From Phoronis australis (taxonomy: Eukaryota; Phoronida; Phoronidae): a stretch of 64,000 nt of DNA. The stretch spans positions 460,488-524,487 of the forward strand of contig NMRA01000156.1 in the NCBI GenBank assembly GCA_002633005.1, written 5' to 3'. This document shows, piece after piece, positions 34,297 to 46,957 of this stretch (position 1 is its first letter; each line of letters starts with the position of its first letter). Both the position numbers and the translations under genes were made by a program. The notes beneath the pieces are model-generated. The model did not search any database. It was given only the letters and a program-made list of their open reading frames with translations, and had not been told where the DNA came from.

Positions 34297-36120
34297 TCAG
34301 GAGAGACCATTCTCGTATCTCGTATAAAGCAAACTTGGAGTTAAGATGAACAATAAAATTTTCCCATTTCGCAGAGAAGCTGTCATATACAAAGTTTTAT
34401 TTAAAATTAATATTTCAGCATTATAGTACTCATAAGTGTATGTAAAAAACTTGTGAAAATTAGGTATATTTTTGTGACATCTCTCCTTGTAAATGTACTG
34501 TTTGGCTATTAAAAGCAAAATCTTAAATAGAAAATCATGCGTCTCATTAATTCCAAGAACAACAAGTTCGTAAGAGAGACAGTTGAGAAGCTGAATGAGA
34601 CACTTTTGAAGTAGCTTTCCGAATTCCTTCCAGAAATCTTGTACAAGACGACATTCCCAAAAAAGGCGTGACAGCGTCTCTGGAGCTTTATTACAAAAGG
34701 AACATAAATTAGAATCCCGAACACGAATTTTGACTAAAAAGGTATTTGTTGCAATAATACTGTGTAATGGTCTAAATTAGAACAATCTGATGTTGGGATC
34801 CTTTGTAATTTCATAAGGCAATGCGTGTAAGTTCTTCGAAACTATCGCCTAACTCTATTTCCCATTTACACTCTGACTTAGAAGGTTTCTTAACGTCATT
34901 GAAGACTGAAAAAATGTGTACCGTCAGAGGTCCTAAAGTCGTGAGTGCCCTAAAGTCGTGAACGATCTTACTTCCTCTTCTGCGCGGTCTTGCGACATCT
35001 GGCGTTGAAGTTTACAGCGTTCGTCTGCTTACGAACGTCAAACGAATACCCGGACGTGTTCGTATTCACAATATGATAACAAACAGTGAGTGAGTGGCTT
35101 CTTTTTTCAAATGTATCTTAAAAATAGCATATTCCACTAATTCACTTTTTGGGGCATTTTTGGGATATATTTTCGAAAATGTCTGTCGTTCAGATTTACT
35201 TGAAGAATGTATCAAAATGTCCCAGGGTCGATCAAGTTTTGTAAGGCCAAAACAATAAAATACAGAGCGATAATTGGTGCTGGGTTCTTAGCGTTTTTCG
35301 TGAACAACCTCATTGAAAACGTCTGTGCACATCAAAGTTGGGTGCAAAACTTATAACAATTTATTTCAATTGAAACTGAATAAACAATGCAATGCATTTT
35401 TATGTCATCTAGAGTAACTGTAAGCACTGTAGTTGACTTTTGTGGTCATACTTCGTGCATTTCCGTCTAAACGAAACGTTCACGACTTTAGGGCGTCATT
35501 CAAAATGGCCGGCGATATCAGCGACAGTTTTAAAACTCTGCTTACGGATACAAACAAGGATTAAGATTGTCAAAACACGTATATTTGTGAAGGCTGATAT
35601 ATGTCCATGACATCACATGAGCAGTTGCAAACGGGTACTGGGTAGTATGACAATCAACGGCTTATTATGCTTATATTCACGACTTTAGGTCACGGGTGTA
35701 TATGTTTACAAATCTTTCCGTAAGTGAGTAATTGCTAAAGGCATGCAAGGAGAGTTGACATTAACACTTTTAAATTTACTCTGAAATAGGCTTTTTGAAA
35801 CCTTCTTAGAACAGAAACAACACCATTATATCCTACAAAGTTGGTTTTTACATCGAACCCATTTTTCATATGGTTCAAACTATCGAAATCACCATCAGAA
35901 GTATACACATATCTAATAAATCTTAAACCTTTTACAAACCAGGGTTTATAAAAAACACTTGTGCTTCCGATCGCCAAGTTACTATTAAACCACAAAGGTT
36001 GATTCAAAAACTCCTCTAATCGGAAAGTGTTTAAAAGCGAGTTCAAGCATCGATCATGAAAACCACTAAACGCGTGGTTCTTTATGGGCCCATCCAAAAT
36101 TAGAAAACGTATTAACTGCT
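34297..36120 (-). pseudogene. Non-LTR retrotransposon ORF2 C-terminal remnant, split by an insertion
   Basis: On the minus strand, 36097-35735 carries the region downstream of the reverse transcriptase (PLWFNSNLAIGSTSVFYKPW, then FIRYVYTSDGDF and KTNFVGYNGVVSVLRRFQKA). After the nested element, 34915-34297 carries KWEIELGDSFEELTRIAL and then the zinc-knuckle segment CSFCNKAPETLSRLFWEC. This matches the zf-RVT end of L1/Tx1-type ORF2 proteins. The final ~110 residues are open to TGA at 34297. Internal stops and shifts, and absence of the RT core, make it a 5'-truncated dead copy. The reading frame resumes across the nested element if one GTGTA is removed. Confidence 0.85.
34921..35695. mobile_element. 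775-bp element with CCTAAAGTCGTGA iterated ends, nested in the LINE
   Basis: A GTGTA target duplication lies at 34916-34920 and 35696-35700. The left end CCGTCAGAGGTCCTAAAGTC is followed by a second CCTAAAGTCGTGAACG. The right end has the inverted motif twice (35478-35495 and 35676-35695), closing in ACGG. The interior is AT-rich and non-coding. Its insertion point inside a once-continuous ORF2 fixes both borders. The superfamily is unknown. Confidence 0.85.
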
Positions 36121-38292
36121 TTCTTTACGTTAACTTTTCGATAACTTGACATGTTTTTTTATACAGAAAGCACACGAGATGGTTGAATGGATTTAAATAG
36201 TGTCAAATTACTGGTAAAAACCTGGCCCGAACTTGATCTCTACTCAGCATGGAAAGAACTGACGTCGGGTCGATCAATTTTTTGTGTGATCGCGACCGAA
36301 GAGGCTAGTGTGATCGCGTGCATTGTCAGTTCTTACCACGCTTAATATAGTTTCCAGTCTGTGTAAAAAAAAACAATTTCGAGTTGATTTATGACTTTGA
36401 GTAGTGTAAATTGATTTTTAAACAAAAAGGGTTTACAGTAGATTTCAGTGTGCTCACTATCGTTCGTATTTTCCGCCTTGAAAATTGTTTACAGGGTTCT
36501 TTTTTCTCTTGAAGATGCACATATTCGAAGTGACAGCTCGACTCCCAGACGGCGTGCTAACAAGCAAAACCATAATTCTTACTTCGTTTTACTGTCTCTG
36601 TTTCTCGTTAACTGTACCGCACAAAGTACCTTTGATTTATGTTACGGTTGAGAATGCTTCACTGTTGATGCAGTCAAAAGGTCCATAAATAAACACTTGT
36701 TTTACACCTACAACAATAAATGCACCGAATATAAATCTGAGTGTACGTGCGACTTCTCTGTTGATAGCATCTCTCTCCATCAAGGTCACTTTGTGAAATA
36801 AGTGATCGTTTATTGCCTCGCTGCGACAGGGGGGGCTCAAAAAAAGCTTATTGAAATATCAATCCAATCGCAAATAAAGTAAGTGATACCTTTTTGAATG
36901 TCAAGTTTTGATCAGTTAAGCATATTGCAATTGCCATAAAGTGTATTTTGAAACTTTTAGTCGTTTTCTTAAAAACACGAAGTTAATGGAAATAACCTTT
37001 TCTCATACTACAAGTGTGATGAAATTAACTGACCTAATAACCTGTATGCTCTCCCCTTTCCGTAAGTCATGCTCAGTGACCGAGACGCCTGCCGATTGCC
37101 AGTCTCAGCTCATTTACATAATAATTTAACTGACCTAATAACCTGTATTCTCTTCCATTCCGTAAGTGTGCTCAGTGGCCGAGACGCCTGTCGATTGTCA
37201 GTTTCACCTCCTTCACATAATAATTAGCCAGCGATTTTAGCAATGGCCGGCCAATATCAAGCTTGGACTGCCCATGCGAAGGACGGAGCTTTGGGATAGG
37301 AAGAACGAACCCACAATAGGGATAACGGACGAAAAAGGGGAAGGGATAGGTTGTGATGTGAAGGACGGGTCTTGTTTTAATTTTGCAATCTCAGACGGTA
37401 TAATTAATGTTATTGGAGTGCGGGTGTGAAAGGCTGAATTCTAACTGTGCTTACTTCACTTCGAGATCACGTGAGAGGCACGCGCTGAAATTTTATTCAC
37501 TTTGCCGTCACGGTCAGCGTCCGCACGAAAACCCAGAAAATTAAATTTTAGTGTAAAAATCTGAGCTTCTAAAGGTGTACGAGTCAATCCTCATTCGATC
37601 ACAGTGTTACGGTATTGTAAACGACGTTCACTTCAAACGCGAATATTCACTGCAAGCAAGTGCTAATAAAACAAACAAGGGCGGTACATTCCTATCATAA
37701 AGTCCTCCCTTTCCGTCTCCAGTCAGAGCCTCATACGATAAAGTCTGATTGATTCCAGAAACTGGCAGAAAAACTAATACAACGCCAATACAGCCTGTCA
37801 CAAACTTTTGTATTATAATGTTCAGTGCGACTTGCTCATCTGAAATAAAAGTGCGATTTTTATAGCGTTCCGATCAATTTTAGATCGTTTTTAATAAAGC
37901 ACGATGGTGTTCAAAACCACTCGACCTTAGGAATCACGTGGAGATTGTTCATTACTTGTGTCGTCAGATATTCCAGGGTTCAGTTTGAAGTTGGCGGTTT
38001 TTGGCTGGCAAGCAGGTATGCTACATAATGAGCGGGTAAGATTTAGTCGGTATTGCACGCACCCTGTCCCCTGAAGTCAATTTTGTTTAGGTCCAAAAAG
38101 ATTAGAACCGGTCCAGCTCTACGCCTAAACCTGTCGTTCATTTATGTGCGAAAACAATGACAGAAATCGAGCACATGAGAAGATAGCAGATTTCCACGTC
38201 ACGAACGAAACTATAATCAACGTTTTTAACGATTCTTCACAGCTCTCCTGTGCACGCAGCGTTTTTCAAGCACGGCCGTGTAGATAACCCTA
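36121..38292. other. Intergenic DNA with a 101-bp tandem duplication
   Basis: No gene is recognised. Near 36250-36340, GGAAAGAACTGAC and GTCAGTTCTTACC form a loose inverted pair around two GTGTGATCGCG motifs. The duplication at 37027-37227 is listed separately. Confidence 0.45.
37027..37227. repeat. 101-bp tandem duplication
   Basis: AACTGACCTAATAACCTGTA begins at 37027 and again at 37128. Both units run through GCTCAGTG(A/G)CCGAGACGCC to CATAATAATT, with scattered differences. Confidence 0.9.
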
Positions 38293-38823
38293 GGGGGGAA
38301 CGATTTGATGGACTTCAAAAGCACTGGCCGGACTTCAAAACCAGACGGATGGACTGCAAAATTCAATGGTCGGTTTTCTAACTTGGTGGTCGGACGTCAC
38401 TGAAACAGGTTGACCGGTATCTCAAAACTAGATGGCCGCAAACAAAAAAATGCGTGCCCGGACCTAAAACGGATTAGCCGGTGCTCAAACACAATGGCCG
38501 AAGAAATCGCTGATTTTGAACAAAACTAGTAAACAGATATGAAAAATAAACACTATATGTCACTTGAATCATTCGAGTTCAGAGCGAGTCTCTGAAGAAG
38601 CCCAGCTGTCGTGTTTGATCACAGGCCAACTGGTTAGCACCGGCTATCATGTTTTGAATCCAGCCAACTCGTTTTTTGGGTGAGGCCATCGCGTGTTGAA
38701 ATCCAGACAACACGTTTGATCACCGGCCATTTGGGTTTGCGGTCCAGCCGACTGGTTTTGAAGTCCGTGCAAGTGGTTTTGAAGTCCCACCAATTGTTGA
38801 TTCACACCCCCCCCCCCCNCCCC
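38293..38823. mobile_element. Inverted element of ~22-bp GGACTTCAAAACC/TGGCCGG units
   Basis: The left half (38310-38510) is a string of units such as TGGCCGGACTTCAAAACCAG, GATGGACTGCAAAATTCAA and TGACCGGTATCTCAAAACTA. The right half (38590-38800) is the same motif family in reverse complement. The outer edges are a G-run (38293) and a C-run with an N (38805-38825). The middle is short and AT-rich. There is no coding capacity, and the target duplication is not identifiable because of the homopolymers. Confidence 0.7.
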
Positions 38824-38825
38824 CA

Positions 38826-41127
38826 TCTTATAACCATTTGTACTAATTCAGTAGTTACTTGTTGCGTACCCACCTTTTCGCACTGTCTCTTAGATTTGTC
38901 TCCAACTGCGTGTAGCTAGCAATCAAGGGCTTATTACACCTTTGAGTCATTTAATTGCGAGCAACAGCATGACGTAAGCAACAACATTGTTAATGATTTG
39001 TCGTCTGAAAACATCACCTGATTCGACGACGTCGTGACCGATTTCATTACGTTGACTTCTTCACGTATCATGTATATCATGGTAAATTAGAATGGCAGGT
39101 ATGTTTGATATTTTCTAGTGTAAATGACTCGCAACGAATGCTATCAGAGCCACATATAAAAATAGTGCAGGTGCAGGCCTGGTGCCCCGGTACATCAGGC
39201 GTCCTTAGGCCGCAAGGCCGGACTCATTACACTAATCACGTGATTCATGGGGACCCGACGTCATCGGCTTCCTCTTGGTAAAATCTTCCAGCCTGTTTGT
39301 TTCAGAAAGATAGAAAGGGCTACATACACATATAACTACTGTGACGTAAGTTAAAGTCTAATTCCGTAACCAAGGACAAAAGTAAATCGTCTTGAAACAG
39401 CTAGACACATCAACACTCCGAGAGACAAATGCTAACCTTGTGATAAACAAAGTTCAAATCAAGAGTTTTTTAATTAACTTCAATATTCGAACTCGAACTC
39501 TACGTTTTTGTTCCGGTTTTCGGTTCTACATTAGGATGGTTTCAAACTTCGTATCTTTTAACTTCTTTTCGATGGTTTACTCACGAATATCTAAATCTAA
39601 GTACGCCAAAATCCATCCGCAAACTCATCAAGGGTGAAATTGAGTTTCGTAATCAAGAACGCAAGAGAAATCGTCTTGAAGGATGGACACGCCATCACGT
39701 TCAGACAAACTGCTAACATTATTATAAACAAAAGTTTATTAGACAATTGCACGCTCGTCGAGGTCACTCTGACGTCGATCAACATTGACGTTTACCATCT
39801 AATAAATTTCGAACGGCATTGTAATCATAATTTAACTCTAACAAAAGTAGAATTATCAAATTTCCTAAACGCATGGAAATTTGCCACTTGAACTCCCTCT
39901 ACGTCACAAGAAGTCGGTAGAGTGGTTGACTATAATATCACTGCGTGTTTCAATAGCGGATCAGTCGAAATACTTCCTCTGAGAGGTGTCGATCGGGGTT
40001 TGTCTTTCTTATTCATCCGGTCATTGTCAGAAGTTGTTTCATCCGCATACTCCACATTTTTATTCACATTGTTCGATTCGTCCAACATGTCGGGACGCAC
40101 AATCAGCTGATTAAATCATGAGCAAAGAGGGGAGATCAGTCATATTACTTTCCACGTGTCGCCCATGTTGCAACGGTACGTAAGTAAAATACTTTTTGAA
40201 AATCTAAGAATATAATCTGCAGGTTATTTACATTATAGTTTTGCTTATCTATGTCGCCTTATTGTTTACATTCATTATAACTGATTCACAAACAGTGAAT
40301 GGTTTGCCAGTAGGATCTAATATCCTGTTTTCCTTATCTTATCTTCGAACTCGCTTTCCAGCATTTCGCCACTGATCCCCCTTTTTATTTTAGAAGGAAC
40401 TAAAACTAAGTATTTCTGACTTTGTGCCTGAGTGCATTGAATTTAACACAGATGGGTATCTCGAATGTTCGCAGATGATAACACAAAATTCCATTCGAAT
40501 TTGGGGCATTAAATTTGGGGTCATCGGGTATGAATTTGGGTTAAATATTCATCCGCGTAAACCATAATATAGTCGAATATTAATTCATAGCCACTTAGGT
40601 TTCATCCTGAAGTTAGAATATAAAAAAGCTCTAGTTGACAGGGTGCTGTGAAGCAATTATCACTCGACTATGAAGAAGAGTACTTTTTGTCGCGTCTTAT
40701 ATTGATTTCTCAGATTTCGTTTTACTAAAAATGGACAGTGCACGGTACGTCAGCTCAAAAACGGTTTGGTACACGGCATTTAAAGAAGAATGTAATTTGA
40801 ATGCTTCCTCATTTGTCCCCTTTGTAATATTTGAATTTGTTTTTGACCTAATGACGTCGAAGTAACTAACCAGGGAAGACAGCACATTGTTTTAGTGGCT
40901 AGTCCAAGCCATGTCTATCTCAGTATTTATTGATGGGTGAACAGCAATATTTTTTCACAAATTGTTTTCAAGATCAATGTTCCGAAATGAATTTGTTTGT
41001 ACAATTTTAAAATGAGGCTTTTTAATAATAATATAAGCACAGACCCAGAAATGGCTTACGCATTCTGTCCAGGTTCTCTTTTACTCCCTTGCATACATTT
41101 CGCTATCAAGACCGAGCTCAGAGGAGT
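38826..41127. other. Intergenic DNA, with a diverged local duplication
   Basis: The segment from ~39376 (AAATCGTCTTGAAACAGCTA) is echoed at ~39655 (AAATCGTCTTGAAGGATGGA), including GACAAA(T/C)TGCTAAC and a run to ATAAACAAA. The two parts are diverged and offset by ~275 bp. Frames through them carry no recognised domain. No gene is assigned. Confidence 0.45.
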
Positions 41128-41240
41128 AGGAGACACTTTTGCGCAATGCTCGATTGTCAGCAAATGAAGCCTGGATTCGAACCTAGGTCCCCCAAAACAG
41201 GAGGCCGGAGCTCAAATCACTGAGCCACACTGTTTTGGTT
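41128..41240 (-). repeat. tRNA-derived SINE head
   Basis: On the minus strand GTGGCTCAGTGATTTGAGC fits a Pol III A box and GGTTCGAATCCAGGC a B box, ~34 nt apart as in tRNAs. The cloverleaf is imperfect, so this is a tRNA-derived repeat or tRNA relic rather than a working tRNA gene. Confidence 0.6.
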
Positions 41241-44200
41241 AAGAACTCTATTGTATTTTCTGTTGGATAGCTTCACAGGCACTCGCTCGTATCCTCTGCA
41301 CAGTTTTCGATCATCAGGTGTACCGTACATTTTTGATGTAAATTGCCAATAGGCATGACAAACAAGTCAATTAAAACAGCATCTCATTCGAGACCACATA
41401 TCTCATCATCAGGCACACAGTAAAATGGGCATGCTAGAAACGACATCAACAATGACAGCAGGTAGATAAGCGTTCAGGCAGTGGCTGCGAATAGCGGAGA
41501 TGCAGCCCCGCCATATTGGAAATGGGTCAGAATGTTGCATTGTGGGTATAGAGATATTCAGTAACAAATGTCCGTAAGCGAACGGGAGAAGCGGTCACGA
41601 GACGGTTATACGTGTCGTGTGCCTGGCTTCCTTAATTACAGTAAGCGTGATAAAAAAAAATTAGCTACTAGCGATTTCGAGGGTATCAAGAAATTCTTAA
41701 AAATGGATGAATAATATTGGTGTAGCTAAAAACAAAGGGCGCTTTAGTGAATGCGTTGCGGCATGAAGTAGGCAGCGCTCATTCTGGAAAATAAGAAAAC
41801 GTATCCTGGAGACAGTCTTACAAAATTTCCACTGGAAGATAGTAAGAACAAGCACTTCACGATCTACGGAGGATTGGGAAAAAAGGTGTTTTCGCTTGAC
41901 CAAATTCAGCCGTTCTGAGCATTCTCCACGTCAGTTGATTCTGCGTCTGGGCCCGCACCAAGAAAGTGAAACTGGAAAGCAGAGCGTCTGCAGTTCTGAG
42001 AACAGCTACTGCTTACTAGATGGCAATGACAGCAGCCTGTAGGATAGGATATTGTTAACTAGAAGCGTAACGAAATTATTGACAGTATGAGGTCACAAAT
42101 AAACGAACTAGAGGAGGATATCTCAAATGTGAAGAAAAGAATTTTTGCGTGTAAACAAGAGCTATATCACACAAACAAAAAAATGGTCAAAAAAGTGGCA
42201 AAGAAAATATCATCTGCTTAAGCTGGAGTTAAGAAAGGAACAAGAAATAGCAATTGGTTTAGACTGAACAAAAGAAAATCTGAAACAATACAGTTTACAT
42301 CGGTTTCAACTGAAGATCACTTCGTTTATTATTGTTGGTAATTAGAAAGTTTATGTCATATCTTTGTGTAGGGTAATTACAAATATGGGATGTCATCGAC
42401 AGTAAGAGCATTCATTCCCTCTTGTTCTTAAAAAAATATTTTTTGATATTATTCGAATTCAAGTAAATTACTGCGAACATAAATTTAACATATGTAATAC
42501 ATTTTGGAATTCAAGGCAACTAGGGTCTTTCTGGGTATTATGTGACACCTATTTGATTTTAGTTTTGGCTTTACACTCGTTTTGTTGATGTACAACCTCG
42601 GGGTGATGAATTGGCACTTTCTGACTGAAGTTGCAATGAGTTTGAAATAGCGCTGTACGCATGGCAAAAAGCAAATTTGGATAAAAAGGCTTGTGTCACA
42701 GTTGTGTCATCATTGTTCTGTGGGAAAGCAAGCAAGGGACCCACATGTTCACGTGTACACCTATCGCAATGACGTCGTTGGGACTTCTGTGCGCGAACTG
42801 TATGCATTGAATCATCTCCGGCGACCCAGTTTGAAACTGTAAAGGCGCCAAGCATCGTTGCGCTAATTTGTAGCAAACTAACAGTGAATTGCACTTTGGT
42901 AAAACATGCGACGAATGGTGACAATGGGTATATCTGCTGAAACTTTAGTGACGTACATCCGACGTCGTAGACCAAGGACTAGAATCGAATCAGCCTCCCG
43001 GCACTTGATACTTTAGATGTATTAACTAGCCGAACTAATAGCATGGTAATGCATTATGGGAATTGGCAAATATACACGCGCAAACAGATTCAATGACGTC
43101 ACAGGCAAAAGTAACATTGAGCCGTGTGCCAGGACCTTGGGGCCTCTTATTTACGATTTAAACCGTTATATCCAAATCAAGGCAAGATATTTCCAGTGCT
43201 AAAAAACTAAGATTTAAAAAACGGTGCCTCTATAAGAAGAAGGCGGTTATCGTACTCCTTAACCACCGATTCTCTGTTCTGTATTTCGCGCCTGTTATGT
43301 TCCGTTCCATTTTCTTTTTGTTGTAGAACGCAACTAGTCTAAACTATAATGAAAAAGACTTTGATAACACGGAAATCTTGAATTCGAGTCTGAATTATGG
43401 AGATTAAATCCGGCCCAGACCCACAAGTCATCCCTACGTGCGCGCGGCACGTACATAAAAGAGAGCGCTTCTGCTCGGATACAAGTTACGTCGGTTGTAA
43501 AACCACGACGCTGAATAGTGTTCAGCCTAAATTAGCGCCAGTTTTGAATCACTCTGTGCCGATCAGTCCCGGCTTACTTTTGTCTGCGGTTTCGTGAAGA
43601 ATAAAAATGTGTCGACTGCTTTTCTTTACAAAACTGAAAGATCACGTTCACGATAAGCCACAAATAACGCTATACGGTGCACATTTTTACTATATATTTA
43701 CTAGGACTATATTGCTCCCAGATAGTTATCATGCTCAGAACGACACGTCGAAAAGACCAATCGGCCATTCCTGTTACCGCTATCAATCCCAGTAGACTTT
43801 GCGCTGACTAATATCCGGGTATGCACAGTTGTTAAACCAATTCGGCTGCAACACAACACAACACGCGATGGGAAGCCTACAAGACAATAGCGGAACACAA
43901 TCAACAGAATATAAAGTCGTGTTTTTAATCAAGACTGTCATTTTAGGACACAAGGCGAGATCGTTCGATCTTGCGAAGCTGTTCGGGGACTTCGCCCTCA
44001 TCAACTCTACTCAAGATTGTCGTCACTGAGGGCTGCTACCGATTTTTTTTTTTTAAATAGAATCATTGATTTTAAATAGAATCACAGGTTTAAGATGGTC
44101 GAGATGTCCAACTAGATATATTTTCCATTTTATCACCTCTTATCTTTTGCCAGTGTAAGAATGACCTCACTTTATTATTGTCTGGCTAAAGTATACCCCA

Positions 44201-44835
44201 ACTAATTTATTGCAAAAAATGATACTTAGTGTAATTTTTTCTCTCAAAAATCACCCACTTTTAGCAGCGCATTGCTGTTTTTCTAGTGATTGAGATTATC
44301 CCTAGGGATCTTAACTTTTGTTTCCGCGACGTCATTTGTGTCACGCTTATTCTGAACCTATATTTAAATGTGTTTTGTTCTGTTCGCTAATTTATCATCT
44401 TTCTTACACCATCAGCTCGGTATGAACACAAAGCCATTCGGCTTAGACGTTACTAAATAATCTCGGAAGTATGTGATAAAGCCACTAGTCTTATCAAACA
44501 AAAGAGTTAAAACTTATAACTATCTGAATGAACACTGTAAACCTATCACGTCTCCGTCTTTACCAAAGCTGAAAAGTAACAAAAGCTGGTGTTAAAACAG
44601 AAGGCACGACATCCAGTGGTTGCTCTGCACTATTTTGGCGGACGTTTCCGCTTCCACCTGACTTGTTCACTTACACTAGGATAATCTAGAGAAGAGTTAA
44701 CATAATCGCGTTATTTTTCTCATGAAGTTTTGACATAAGTCATATTTAATCTGCGCAGCGTCAATCGCAGCGTGAAACTGTAATTACTCGTTTGTAATGA
44801 GGACTTTGGCAAACAAAAACGCGTTAAACGATCAA
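41241..44835. other. Intergenic DNA, no gene recognised
   Basis: Several frames of 60-134 codons occur, the longest at 42975-42571 (-), but none shows conserved motifs, and they overlap frames in other phases. Confidence 0.4.
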
Positions 44836-45432
44836 TCAGTTGTAGATAAAGAATGTGAGCCGTTTTACGCACTCTTGACTAACAGGAAAGAAGATAATGG
44901 ACAAAAGCAAATGTGATCCTTGTTTGGCTGGCTCGTGTGTCAAGTCGAGATACTGATTGTATGTGTCAGTAAGACCTTGGGGTGTTTCCTTTTCAGCTAG
45001 TTTCAGACATCGATTCTGATGTCGTACTAAAGCAGCATTAAACTCGTCAGTCAAAGACCAAGTTTTGATTTGAACCCCTGACCGTGATAAATTTTGTCTC
45101 AAATTGTCCGTTATTAAATTGAAGATGATTTCAGGACATTGAAAGAGTTTGACACTTCATTAGTTTTTCAGTTCATAAAGATTCAGGTCACGCCGTGTCC
45201 TGCAAGTGGCTTGGTCAGAAGAAGTAGCGAACTGTCGGATCTTCCAAACCCAGAAATCACTTCTAAAGGAAAAAATAAGACAATTTTCTAACAGATCGTA
45301 GTGGCCTAAATAAAAAATGTTTGGCAAAAAATACGGATTGAATATTGTTTTAAAGACGGCCTCAGTCTGCATAGGCCCAACCGGTACTGAGTATCGCTTA
45401 AGTATACTCAAATTAATGCGTGCATCAAACAA
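44836..45432 (-). other. Unassigned coding-looking stretch (minus strand)
   Basis: Two frames follow each other almost without a gap: 45432-45160 (90 codons, ending in TAA) and then an open stretch from ~45157 to 44836. The second has protein-like composition, for example FNLITDNLRQNL and WSLTDEFNAALVRHQNRCLK. I do not recognise a family, and it has no ATG at its start. It could be an internal exon with acceptor TGAAG|TG near 45155, a retroelement fragment or chance. No convincing donor was found. Confidence 0.25.
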
Positions 45433-45913
45433 GAATGAAATCTGTAAAATGTTCTTTTTGCCAAGTTAGGTTCATGGCCTTTGCGAGTTAATGTTGCATC
45501 ATTGAGTATGTGAAGATGTGCCAAAACAGCAACTTTTAATGTAATTTCAACGACTGATTCCACACTAAAATCACTTCATTCTTTTCTCTTCCGAAATTGT
45601 CTACCCTAAATTTGCGTATAGTGCAGTGCACAAGCCTTCCAAAAAACATTAAATTGTTTGTACAGTGTTGGGCAAGATAGCTTACCGGTGCACGACTACT
45701 GTTTGGAGGTGGATATACAGAAAGCGTGTTGTCGAACTACCTATTAGAATTAGAGGAGAATGCCACCCGATTTAATTAGTCTTTTTTACCGTCTTAATCG
45801 GTCTATATCCACATCACCTCGTATACGGTCGATCTTACCTCGCTGAGAGGTGTCGCGTTAACCTGTGAGAAAGGTGAGAAAAGACGCAGCGACGTCAGTG
45901 GTTCTTTTGCAGA

Positions 45914-46262
45914 GTGAGTGCCGCTCTGGTGGGGTGTATCGTTCCCGCTTGTGCGAACTATGAAGCTGCAAGGAAAGCGGGTATATCGTTTCTCCGATTT
46001 CCTCGAGAGCCCACAATGCTTCGGGAGTGGCTCGCGGTAGTGAAGAATGAAAAGTATGCCGTTAATACCAAGTATGGGGCAGTGAAACATCTCTGTGTCT
46101 GTGGCCGGTATTTCGTCAACAGTGATTTCACTGACGATCGAATGCCGGCTTACTAAACAGCTCATGCCAGGGCAGAAGAAGAGACTGGGGCTGAAGTCGG
46201 ATGTTGTACCTAGTGTGGCGGTTTGCGTTCGGCAGGCAAGAGGCAAAGACGGATCGGTTTAA
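45914..46262 (+). pseudogene. THAP-domain protein gene remnant (best copy)
   Basis: The frame opens with GCIVPACANY, giving the first C-x4-C pair. It continues with GISFLRFPREPTMLREWLAV, which has the Pro and invariant Trp of the THAP fold, and then VCGRYFVNSDF, where the expected C-x2-H has Tyr in place of His. After a one-base frame shift at ~46140, coding-like sequence resumes (RLTKQLMPGQKKRLGLKSDV) and ends in TAA at 46260. THAP domains are zinc-dependent DNA-binding modules that recognise transposon ends in P and Kolobok families. The His-to-Tyr change and the frame shift show that the copy is dead. Confidence 0.75.
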
Positions 46263-46350
46263 TTGTTGATCGGTTTTTGATTATGAAGAATTGTAATTGG
46301 CCATGAAAACATAAACAATTACAATTAATGCAAGGCATGAGAACAACGTT

Positions 46351-46957
46351 TTACGTGTATATAACCTCTTTGATGACTGACTCGTTCGCCAGGCTTCTGT
46401 TTGGTCCTGGGTGTAGGACGTTTTCGCCAGTTCTTTTTCGCACCTCTATAAATGTCGTTAGCAGACCTCTGTTCAGATGCGGTGGAAAATCAGGGTGGTC
46501 CGTGAGACACATCTGCGCTTCTCCACGAAGGCGTTTCACGTGCGGAATTTCGTTGGTGGCAGCAAACGCAAGCGTAAGTCGTTTCCATTATCTTGCATTT
46601 GGCACACTGACACCATGAAGTCATTCAAACGGTTTTCGGAACGGCACCTCTCTAGTATTTCTTGATCAGTGTATTCCGGTTCGACCTGACAGCCTGTGAA
46701 ACCTAACGATCGATCTGCGAAGTATTCGTCAGATCGGTTGAGCACTCGAGCAGTGAGCGCACTGACACCATGGCAAGTCATTCAAACGGTTTCGGAATTA
46801 CCCATATGTTCCGTTGTTTGTGCACGTTCACGACGCCTCTCTAGTATTTCTTGATCAGTGTATTCCGGTTTGAAATGATAGCGTATGAAACCTAACGATC
46901 GATCTGTGAATCTTCGTCGGATGAGCGCTCGTCAACGTCGGGATTGCGAGTTGCCAC
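46351..46957 (-). pseudogene. P2RX7_C-domain (P2X7 C-terminus-like) gene remnant
   Basis: Reading leftwards from the decayed start (GTG for ATG, 46957): an acidic Ser/Asp-rich N-terminus; RYHFKPEYTDQEILERRRER; a duplicated exon part with VEPEYTDQEILERC; then W-C-x-C-x2-C (46615-46595) and C-x-C-C (~46560-46550); then CLTDHPDF, LNRGLLTTFIEV and GPNRSL. This order (YxFEPEYT, WCxCxxC, CxCC, CLTxHPxF, NRSL) is that of the intracellular domain of P2X7 receptors and its many invertebrate homologues, a zinc-binding fold. At least one frame shift (~46552) and the duplication break it. It points head-on at the THAP gene of the same element. Confidence 0.72.

Noticed and set aside
39392-39891. Tandem gene pair suggested by two ~80-codon frames
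   Set aside because: The frames sit on a diverged local duplication, but in different phases relative to it, and carry no recognised domain.
42571-42975. 134-codon minus-strand open frame
   Set aside because: No motif, odd composition and no plausible splice context. Too weak to call.
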